This document shows, piece by piece, positions 1-5,062 of a DNA stretch of 5,296 nucleotides. A model generated the notes under the pieces. The model made no database searches. It was given only the letters and a program-made list of their open reading frames with translations, and was not told the DNA's origin. Numbering within the stretch: the stretch's first letter is position 1; each line of letters begins with the position of its first letter. The stretch is from an uncultured Bacillota bacterium (GTDB taxonomy: Bacteria; Bacillota; Clostridia; Christensenellales; UBA1242): assembly GCA_937889705.1 (NCBI GenBank), contig CALBYO010000151.1, positions 1 through 5,296 of the forward strand. Reading direction: 5' to 3'. A program made the translations under genes and the position numbers.

Positions 1-3
1 CAA

Positions 4-16
4 GGGGTTTTACCCC
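4..16. repeat. Small GC hairpin, first of two with the same core
   Basis: GGGGT (4-8) pairs with ACCCC (12-16) around a three-T loop. Only five pairs are visible, and it is followed by AATTTG rather than a T-tract, so it is a poor terminator alone. Its core GGGTTTTACCC recurs in the stronger hairpin at 28-46. It may be the tip of a structure that begins left of the window, or a degenerate duplicate of the second hairpin. Confidence 0.4.
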
Positions 17-27
17 AATTTGAAAAA

Positions 28-53
28 CCACGGGTTTTACCCGTGGATTTTTA
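28..53. terminator. Intrinsic terminator upstream of dnaX
   Basis: CCACGGGT (28-35) pairs perfectly with ACCCGTGG (39-46) around a three-T loop. It is preceded by AAAAA (23-27) and followed by ATTTTTATT. Eight GC-rich pairs plus a T-tract are typical of Rho-independent termination. The A-run on the left means it could also act for transcripts arriving from the other strand. It most likely ends a gene to the left of the window and insulates the dnaX operon. Confidence 0.75.
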
Positions 54-67
54 TTGTGTGCAATTTT

Positions 68-97
68 TTGCGTTTTGCTTGATTAATTTTTGATAAT
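68..97 (+). promoter_or_regulatory. Probable promoter of the dnaX operon
   Basis: A GATAAT hexamer at 92-97 is preceded, after 18 nt, by TTGCGT at 68-73. Transcription would then start near 104, giving a leader of about 26 nt that contains the AAGGAG site at 117-122. The background is AT-rich and other pairs are possible, for example TTATAT at 99-104 with TTGCTT at 75-80, so the exact hexamers are uncertain. A promoter is expected here because a terminator lies just upstream. Confidence 0.4.
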
Positions 98-116
98 GTT
101 ATATCATTGTGGTAAC

Positions 117-122
117 AAGGAG
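117..122 (+). promoter_or_regulatory. Ribosome binding site that decides the dnaX start
   Basis: AAGGAG ends seven bases before the TTG at 130, which is ideal spacing. The longest ORF begins at a GTG at 109, but that start has no SD and would place this site inside the coding region. The site therefore argues for TTG 130. Confidence 0.85.
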
Positions 123-129
123 AAAAATT

Positions 130-1239
130 TTGCATTTAACACTTTACAGAAAATACAGACCTCAAACTTTTGACGAAGTTATCGGGCAAGACCACATCAC
201 TAGAACGCTTTACAATCAAGTTAAAAGTGGGAAAATCGGTCATGCATATTTGTTTTCGGGCAGTCGCGGAACTGGTAAAACCAGCACTGCGAGAATTTTT
301 GCGCGTGCAATAAATTGTGAAAGCAAAGAAGGTAGTTTACCTTGCTACAAATGTACAACTTGCAAGGCTCTCGCTGAACCTACAAATTTGGACATTGTTG
401 AAATTGATGCTGCATCAAATAATAGGGTTGACGAAATCAGAGAAATAAGAGATAAAATCAAATTTTTGCCTACGAATGGCAAGTATAAGGTTTATATCAT
501 TGACGAAGTTCATATGTTAACAGATAGCGCGTTCAATGCACTTTTAAAAACTTTGGAAGAGCCACCACAGCATGTTGTGTTTATACTTGGAACAACGGAA
601 ATTCATAAACTCCCAGCAACAATTTTATCAAGGTGCATGAGGTTTGATTTTAAACTTGTTTCAACTGCGGAACTTGCAAGTCATTTAAAGAACATTTTCC
701 AAAAAGAAAACATCAGTTATGACGATAAAGCCGTTGACGTTATTGTTACAGCGGCGGAAGGTAGCGTGAGAGATATGCTTTCAATAGCGGATAGTATAGT
801 TTCATTTTCAAACGGCAATGTAAGTTATGACAATGCAGTAAAGATTTTAGGAACGAGTGACACTCGCAAACTTGTAGATTTTGCAGACAAAATCATAACA
901 AAAGATGTCGGCGGAGCGTTTGAAGAGATTAATAAAGTTGTTTTATCGGGCAAAAATATATCAGTTTTTGCAAAAGAAACGACTATTCATTTCAGAAATT
1001 TGCTTGTTGCTAAGACTGCGAAGTCTGCAAAAGAAATTTTGAATATGCCGATTGAAGATTTTGAACTTATCAAGGCTCAAAGCGAAAAAGAAAGTGCTGA
1101 AAACTTGATGTTTTATATGAAAACTTTCAGCGAAATTGAAGCAGAACTTAAATACTCAATGTCGCCAAGAACACTTGTTGAAGTTGCGACAGTTAAAGCG
1201 ATTGAAGGACTTGAAGAGTTAAAAAAAAACGAAATTTGA
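130..1239 (+). CDS. dnaX: DNA polymerase III subunit gamma/tau, gamma-like short form
   Basis: This is the ATPase subunit of the clamp loader, which opens and loads the beta sliding clamp at the replication fork. From the TTG start the protein has 369 residues. Visible landmarks are the N-terminal YRKYRPQTFDEVIGQ, Walker A GSRGTGKT (44-51), four zinc-binding cysteines (63, 72, 75, 78), Walker B DEVH (125-128), sensor 1 in LGTTE (153-157), the SRC arginine-finger motif (167-169) and the sensor 2 arginine in GSVRDML (Arg214). These positions match E. coli DnaX within one residue, supporting TTG at 130 over GTG at 109. Residues from about 235 to the end are the helical collar domain. The frame stops at TGA 1237-1239, immediately after that domain, so the tau C-terminal part is absent in this frame but lies in the -1 frame behind an A9 run. 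Firmicute DnaX proteins are usually about 550 residues, so this form alone is short. It is the first gene of the cluster. Confidence 0.95.
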   Translation: MHLTLYRKYRPQTFDEVIGQDHITRTLYNQVKSGKIGHAYLFSGSRGTGKTSTARIFARAINCESKEGSLPCYKCTTCKALAEPTNLDIVEIDAASNNRVDEIREIRDKIKFLPTNGKYKVYIIDEVHMLTDSAFNALLKTLEEPPQHVVFILGTTEIHKLPATILSRCMRFDFKLVSTAELASHLKNIFQKENISYDDKAVDVIVTAAEGSVRDMLSIADSIVSFSNGNVSYDNAVKILGTSDTRKLVDFADKIITKDVGGAFEEINKVVLSGKNISVFAKETTIHFRNLLVAKTAKSAKEILNMPIEDFELIKAQSEKESAENLMFYMKTFSEIEAELKYSMSPRTLVEVATVKAIEGLEELKKNEI

Positions 1240-1250
1240 GTAAATCTCAG
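1205..1250 (+). promoter_or_regulatory. Putative programmed -1 frameshift / slippage site in dnaX
   Basis: Nine A at 1221-1229 followed by C are read in frame as TTA AAA AAA AAC. This gives two in-frame slippery heptamers, A AAA AAA (1221-1227) and A AAA AAC (1224-1230). AAGGA at 1205-1209 lies 11 nt upstream, like the SD-like stimulator of E. coli dnaX. A short stem, TGAG (1237-1240) with CTCA (1246-1249), extendable by one T-G pair, begins about 5-6 nt downstream. A second weak stem, TTTGC/GCAAA, spans 1253-1267. The 0 frame stops at 1237, and the +1 frame stops at 1241-1243. Only the -1 frame is long, opening after a TGA at 1212-1214, so the shift must occur within about 1215-1236, nearly the A run itself. 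Known precedents are ribosomal -1 shifting in E. coli dnaX and transcriptional slippage on A9 in Thermus dnaX. The downstream stems are weak, so slippage during transcription is at least as likely. Function here is inferred. Confidence 0.7.
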
Positions 1251-1571
1251 CCTTTGCCAAGCGCAAAAGTTGTGTGGGGAAAAATTATAACAAGGCTAAG
1301 AGAGCAACATTTAGCGGCGTTGCATGTGGCATGCGGAGATATAACAAATGTTGAAATTGAAAAAGACGAATTGATAATTTCCACGGATCAAGAATATTTG
1401 TTGTCGATTATTTCAAAAGAAGAGAATTTGAATGAAATAGTCAATGCAATAAAATATTTAGGGTATAATTTGAAACCAATATTCAAATTGGCGGATAAGC
1501 CTAGTCAACTTATAGAAGAAGATTTGAAAACATTACGGGACAATGTTGGGGAATATTTGATAATAAAATAA
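1236..1571 (+). CDS. dnaX: Tau C-terminal domain of DnaX, in the -1 frame
   Basis: This 111-codon frame overlaps the dnaX stop (TTGA). It encodes a compact domain beginning VVWGKIITRLREQHLAALH and continuing with a predicted beta-rich section (ITNVEIEKDELIIST), then helices. In my recollection this resembles the C-terminal domain that follows the collar region in Firmicute gamma/tau proteins, which links the clamp loader to polymerase or helicase. It has no ATG, and its only start at the junction is a TTG with no SD at proper spacing, so independent translation is poorly supported. The frame is open from 1215. A -1 shift in the A9 run would join it to the upstream protein, giving about 480 residues with almost no linker (RNLSKSQPLPSAK) between collar and domain. 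Alternatives are a sequencing or assembly error of one A, a split gene using translational coupling, or true decay. Clean coding on both sides and the slippery run favour programmed fusion. Confidence 0.75.
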   Translation: MSKSQPLPSAKVVWGKIITRLREQHLAALHVACGDITNVEIEKDELIISTDQEYLLSIISKEENLNEIVNAIKYLGYNLKPIFKLADKPSQLIEEDLKTLRDNVGEYLIIK

Positions 1572-1579
1572 AAAATTTT

Positions 1580-1585
1580 GGAGGA
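1580..1585 (+). promoter_or_regulatory. Ribosome binding site of ybaB
   Basis: GGAGGA lies directly ahead of ATG 1589, with four bases between the end of GGAGG and the start codon. The spacing is a little short but the match is strong. It is the best SD inside the cluster and fits a protein needed in high amounts. Confidence 0.8.
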
Positions 1586-1588
1586 TTT

Positions 1589-1921
1589 ATGAACGGATAT
1601 AGAGGCGGATTTGGCGGTGGTTTTGGTGGTGCAAACCTTAATCAACTTATGAAGCAAGCACAAAAAATGCAAGAAGATATGTTAAAAGCGAAGGAAGAAC
1701 TTGAAAATACGGAGTTCTCTGCAAAATCTGGCGGTGGAATGGTTGAAGTTGTTATGCTTGGAAACAAACATATCAAAAAAGTGACAATAAAACCAGAAAT
1801 TGTTGACCCAGATGATGTTGAAATGCTTGAAGATTTGGTTTTGGCTGCTGTGAACGACTGTGTTAGCCAAATTGAAAAAGAAGAAGATAAAAATTCTCCT
1901 TCAATTCCAGGAATGATGTAA
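1589..1921 (+). CDS. ybaB: YbaB/EbfC family nucleoid-associated protein
   Basis: Small DNA-binding protein of 110 residues, close to the family's usual length (E. coli YbaB is 109). Family members form dimers that bind DNA with low specificity and help organise the nucleoid. They are typically encoded between dnaX and recR, exactly as here. Residues 16-42 (NLNQLMKQAQKMQEDMLKAK onward) form the characteristic amphipathic helix. The SGGGMVEVVMLGNKHIKKVTIKPE stretch (about 47-70) is the conserved beta core, followed by the VDPDDVEMLEDLVLAAVNDC helix. The N-terminus has an unusually glycine-rich lead (GYRGGFGGGFGG, residues 3-14), and the C-terminus ends in a short SPSIPGMM tail. It starts 17 nt after the tau ORF and ends 1 nt before recR. 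A direct role in recombination with RecR is suggested by gene order only. Confidence 0.92.
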   Translation: MNGYRGGFGGGFGGANLNQLMKQAQKMQEDMLKAKEELENTEFSAKSGGGMVEVVMLGNKHIKKVTIKPEIVDPDDVEMLEDLVLAAVNDCVSQIEKEEDKNSPSIPGMM

Positions 1922-1922
1922 A

Positions 1923-2513
1923 ATGGAAAATATAGATCCTATTGAAAGGCTTGTTGCGGCTTTCAGGTCTTTACCAGGCGTTGGTTTAAAGACTGCGGAG
2001 CGCTATGCTTATTCAATTATTAAAAAAGACGAAGAAAACGCAAAAGAATTTGCTGATGCAATTATCAATGCTAAGTTAAAAGTTAAATATTGCAAAGAGT
2101 GTGGGAATTATACAGATAGTGAAATTTGTTCAATCTGTGCTAAACGCAACCCAGACATTATTTGTGTTGTAAAAGAGCCAAAAGATGTTGCAGCGATGGA
2201 GAAAGTTAAGTCGTTTAATGGCGTTTATCATGTTTTGCATGGAACGATAAATCCGCTTGAAAATCGCGGGCCAAACGATATCAGAATTAAAGAACTTTTG
2301 GAAAGAGTGAACAGGCTAAAAACAAAAGAAGTTATAATGGCGACAAATCCTGATGTTGAAGGGGAAGCGACAGCACTTTATATTGCAAGGCTTTTAAAAC
2401 CTCTTGGAATTAAGGTTACAAGGCTTGCTCAGGGCATTAGTATGGGTTCTGAACTTGAGTATGCGGACGAAATTACATTAACAAAAGCGTTAGAAAAAAG
2501 AAGTGAGATTTAA
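1923..2513 (+). CDS. recR: Recombination mediator protein RecR
   Basis: RecR works with RecO (and RecF) to load RecA onto SSB-coated single-stranded DNA at gaps. The 196-residue product is full length for the family. Domains in order are the helix-hairpin-helix with FRSLPGVGLKTAERYAY (14-30), a C4 zinc finger with Cys57, Cys60, Cys69 and Cys72, and a Toprim domain with IICVVKEPKDV (79-89, Glu85) and the MATNPDVEGEATALYIA block (139-155). The C-terminal segment is RLAQGISMGSELEYADEITL. The VLHGTINPLENRGPNDI stretch corresponds to the VLGG.ISPLDGIGP region common in other RecR proteins and is somewhat divergent. The ATG at 1923 lies 1 nt after the ybaB stop, and AGGA at 1909-1912, inside the end of ybaB, is a plausible SD. 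Tight spacing suggests translational coupling with ybaB. Confidence 0.96.
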   Translation: MENIDPIERLVAAFRSLPGVGLKTAERYAYSIIKKDEENAKEFADAIINAKLKVKYCKECGNYTDSEICSICAKRNPDIICVVKEPKDVAAMEKVKSFNGVYHVLHGTINPLENRGPNDIRIKELLERVNRLKTKEVIMATNPDVEGEATALYIARLLKPLGIKVTRLAQGISMGSELEYADEITLTKALEKRSEI

Positions 2514-2515
2514 AA

Positions 2516-4231
2516 ATGCAGGTTATTGAAAATATCAAACAAAAATTGCAAAATACATTTGAAAAATTGGGTTATCCGGTAGAATATTTGACCCTTTCTT
2601 TTTCTGATAGACCTGAACTTTGCGATTTTCAAAGCAATAGTGCGTTTGCGCTTGCAAAGGTGCTAAGAAACGCGCCAATAAAAATTGCCGAAAGCATTGC
2701 AAATGAACTTCGTGACGATAATTTAAAAGTTGAAGTTTGCAATCCAGGCTTTATTAATATTTCTTTAACAGAAAATTACCTATCTGAAATTTTAAAAGAA
2801 TATGCTGGCTCTGAAAAATTGCTTGTAAAAATTCATGAAAAACCTAAAACAATAGTTGTTGATTATGGCGGACCAAATGTTGCGAAACCACTTCATGTTG
2901 GGCATTTAAGAAGTGCAATTTTGGGCGAAACAGTTAAAAGAATTGCCAAATTTATGGGTGATAAAGTGATTTCTGATGTCCATTTGGGCGATTGGGGCTT
3001 ACAAATGGGGCTTACGATTGCTGGGCTTGAAGAAGAGTTTGATTTGAGTTATTACACTCATAATAAAGGCGAAAAACCAAACATTACAATGGAAGACTTG
3101 AACAGGATATATCCTGCGGCTAGTGCTCGTTCAAAAATTGATGATGATTTTAAAAAATATGCTCAAAATATCACCGCAAAATTGCAAAATAAAGATAAAA
3201 TCTATTATGCAATTTGGAAAGATATTCGCGGTATTTCTGTTGATGCAATTAAAGCAGAATATAAAAAATTAAATGTTTCATTTGACTTATTTAATGGTGA
3301 AAGCGACAGCCAAGATTATGTACCAAAAGTATTTGAAATATTGAATGAAAAACACCTTATTGAAAAGAGCGAAGGGGCTGAAATTGTAAATGTTGCTCGC
3401 GAAGACGATAACGCACCAGTTCCACCAGTAATTGTCCGTTCATCAGCAGGTGCTGGCTTGTATGCTACAACAGATTTAGCAACAATAATAGAGCGTGTTG
3501 AACACTATGACCCAGACGAAATTTGGTATACAACTGACAATCGTCAGTGCATGCACTTTAATCAAGTTTTTAGAGTTTGCAAACTTGCCGGAATTGGCGG
3601 GGAGAAGTTAAAACTCGTTCATTTCCCATTTGGAACAGTAAACGGCACAGATGGCAAACCTTTCAAAACGCGTAGTGGCGGCACAATGCATCTTTCTGAA
3701 TTGATTCAGCTGGTTACTGATGCAAGTGACAAAAAACTTGTTGAAAATACAGGTAAAAGCGATAAAAAACTTGCCGAAATGATTGGTGTTTCTGCCTTAA
3801 AATTTGGTGATATGATAAATTTCAGAACAAAAGATTATGTTCTTGATATCGATAAATTTTGCTCATTTGATGGCAAAACAGGGCCATATTTGTTGTATTC
3901 GCTTGTAAGAATTAACTCAATTTTGCAAAAAGCAGGTAAATTTGAGCAAAAATTTGCTGTTAACGATGAAATTTCAAAAAATATTTTGCGTTGTTTGATG
4001 AAATTGTCTGTTGAAATCGAAAACGGCTATGAAGATAAATCTGCAAGCGGAATTTGCCAAGCAGCATATAATTTGGCAAGCAGTTTTAGCACTCTTTATT
4101 CAAACGAAAAAATCCTTTCACAAACTGACATTGAAAGAAAGAATGAACTTTTAACTTTGATTATGGTTATTCAAAAGGCTTTAACAGTTGTTTGCGACTT
4201 GCTTGCTCTTGATATTCCTGAAAAGATGTAA
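2516..4231 (+). CDS. argS: Arginyl-tRNA synthetase
   Basis: Class I synthetase that attaches arginine to tRNA-Arg using ATP in the cytosol; it needs tRNA for amino acid activation. The 571 residues are full length (E. coli ArgRS has 577). The N-terminal tRNA D-loop-recognition domain spans about 1-105 and ends with the NPGFINISL motif (76-84). The catalytic Rossmann fold opens with DYGGPNVAKPLHVGHLRSAI; HVGH (127-130) is the HIGH signature. DVHLGDWGLQMG (154-165) follows. The KMSKS position is occupied by GTDGKPFKTRSGGTM (377-391), the variant also seen in E. coli ArgRS, rather than the KMSKRTG of B. subtilis. The anticodon-binding helical domain covers about 450-571 and ends LDIPEKM, close to other family C-termini. 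It starts 2 nt after recR with only a weak SD, so coupling to recR translation is likely. An intrinsic terminator follows at once. No truncation is seen. Confidence 0.97.
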   Translation: MQVIENIKQKLQNTFEKLGYPVEYLTLSFSDRPELCDFQSNSAFALAKVLRNAPIKIAESIANELRDDNLKVEVCNPGFINISLTENYLSEILKEYAGSEKLLVKIHEKPKTIVVDYGGPNVAKPLHVGHLRSAILGETVKRIAKFMGDKVISDVHLGDWGLQMGLTIAGLEEEFDLSYYTHNKGEKPNITMEDLNRIYPAASARSKIDDDFKKYAQNITAKLQNKDKIYYAIWKDIRGISVDAIKAEYKKLNVSFDLFNGESDSQDYVPKVFEILNEKHLIEKSEGAEIVNVAREDDNAPVPPVIVRSSAGAGLYATTDLATIIERVEHYDPDEIWYTTDNRQCMHFNQVFRVCKLAGIGGEKLKLVHFPFGTVNGTDGKPFKTRSGGTMHLSELIQLVTDASDKKLVENTGKSDKKLAEMIGVSALKFGDMINFRTKDYVLDIDKFCSFDGKTGPYLLYSLVRINSILQKAGKFEQKFAVNDEISKNILRCLMKLSVEIENGYEDKSASGICQAAYNLASSFSTLYSNEKILSQTDIERKNELLTLIMVIQKALTVVCDLLALDIPEKM

Positions 4232-4260
4232 AAATCTCTTAAAATTTAAGAGATTTTTTT
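4231..4260 (+). terminator. Intrinsic terminator of the dnaX-argS operon
   Basis: TCTCTTAA (4235-4242) pairs with TTAAGAGA (4246-4253) around a three-base loop. The A-run before it (4231-4234) can extend the stem into the seven-T tract at 4254-4260. It begins at the last base of the argS stop codon. The stem is AT-rich but uninterrupted, and the T-tract is clear. The A/T symmetry would permit some function in the opposite direction. Confidence 0.85.
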
Positions 4261-4270
4261 AATTTGGGTA

Positions 4271-4299
4271 TTGATATATAATTAAAAATGTGTTATATT
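4271..4299 (+). promoter_or_regulatory. Promoter of the exported-protein gene
   Basis: TTGATA (4271-4276) and TATATT (4294-4299) are separated by exactly 17 nt, with an extended -10 TG at 4291-4292. Transcription would start near 4306, only about four bases ahead of ATG 4310. Two other perfect TATAAT hexamers overlap the region (4277-4282 and 4299-4304) but lack a -35 at proper distance. The position just after the operon terminator supports a new transcription unit. Confidence 0.6.
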
Positions 4300-4309
4300 A
4301 TAATCAATT

Positions 4310-5062
4310 ATGAAAAAGAAAACTGCTTTTATTAGTTGTTTCGTGTTAGTCGCGATGCTTATCGTGAGTTTTTTTTGTGCAAGTTATAATAATATTGGAA
4401 CTATTCAAGCGGAAATCAAAGGTAAGGAAATCACAAAATATGTTTTGACAGGCTATCAAGATTATTATCCTTATCACTACTTTGATAGTTTATTTGGTGC
4501 TACATATTCAAAGAACATCGAATATATAAACGAAAATGGTGAGTTAGTTTCAGATTTTAGAGCGATTTTGGCCAATAACGACAACTATTTTGGTTCTGAC
4601 TATTGCAAAGGTGAAGCGTCAATATATTTGACTGGTGAAATGGAAACTCTTGCAGAAACAGGCCATTATTATGCGTATGCAAGTGCAGGTCTTCTTGCGT
4701 TTGAAAATAAAGACAAATCCAAACTTTTAATTTCACTTTCTAATGGTGGAGTGACTTCAACTGCGAAGTCAGACAAAGTTCACTCGGGTGGGAAATATGC
4801 ACCGGACTGGGTGAAAACTGGAAAAGTCTTTTTAACAAGCAAAAATGATGTTTTAAAATTCCAATTTTCAACACTTGAAAAATCAACAGCTTGGCTTCCA
4901 GCAGATTTTGCGATTTTTGAACCAACAATTAACTATGGAATTGAAATTGATAAAATTACAACCGAAACAAAGGGCTCAACTGTTTCAAACGGCTCATTAA
5001 TTAAACTTGAAGCGAGCCACTTTTTGTCAAAATTATCAGGCGAAAGTTTGAAACATTCATGA
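4310..5062 (+). CDS. Exported protein with N-terminal beta module and start of an Ig-like domain, frame broken at 3' end
   Basis: I do not recognise a named family. Residues 1-24 form a classic signal sequence: MKKKT, then a long hydrophobic core (AFISCFVLVAMLIVSFFCA). No proper lipobox precedes Cys23 (SFFC), and a signal peptidase I site is possible around IQA (32-34). Residues 36-207 look like a beta-rich, aromatic-rich module, with the Tyr/Phe cluster at 44-66 and WLPADFAIFEPTI at 195-207, suggesting a sandwich or carbohydrate-binding-like fold (inference). From about 212 (IEIDKITTETKGSTVSNGSLIKL) the pattern resembles bacterial Ig-like repeats of surface proteins. The frame stops at TGA 5060-5062 inside that domain, whose remainder continues in the +1 frame to the window edge, so the gene is either inactivated, variable or affected by a sequence error. 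No SD precedes ATG 4310, yet the signal sequence fixes the start. It is transcribed apart from the housekeeping cluster. Confidence 0.75.
   Translation: MKKKTAFISCFVLVAMLIVSFFCASYNNIGTIQAEIKGKEITKYVLTGYQDYYPYHYFDSLFGATYSKNIEYINENGELVSDFRAILANNDNYFGSDYCKGEASIYLTGEMETLAETGHYYAYASAGLLAFENKDKSKLLISLSNGGVTSTAKSDKVHSGGKYAPDWVKTGKVFLTSKNDVLKFQFSTLEKSTAWLPADFAIFEPTINYGIEIDKITTETKGSTVSNGSLIKLEASHFLSKLSGESLKHS

Noticed and set aside
1..129. SRP RNA or tRNA remnant ahead of dnaX, as in some Firmicutes
   Set aside because: No SRP RNA core (such as the conserved GGAAGGAAGCA-type loop), tRNA arm pattern or CCA end is visible; only hairpins, a promoter and the SD are seen.
1236..1571. Independent hypothetical gene started at TTG 1236
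   Set aside because: No SD lies at suitable distance (AAGGA is 26 nt away) and the frame has no ATG. Its content matches a tau C-terminal domain, so fusion by frameshift explains it better. The coding frame itself is kept as a feature.
1682..1870. 62-codon minus-strand ORF opposite ybaB
   Set aside because: It lies wholly inside the strongly conserved ybaB gene, and its translation is a low-complexity Phe/His/Asn-rich shadow with no SD or promoter.
4288..4335. Short + strand ORF of about 15 codons (MCYIINYEKENCFY) overlapping the exported-protein start
   Set aside because: It has no SD, is AT-driven, lies over the promoter -10 region and ends inside the signal-peptide codons; chance is the simplest explanation.
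4740..4928. 62-codon minus-strand ORF opposite the exported-protein gene
   Set aside because: It overlaps clear coding sequence on the + strand, has no recognisable motif and no start signal.
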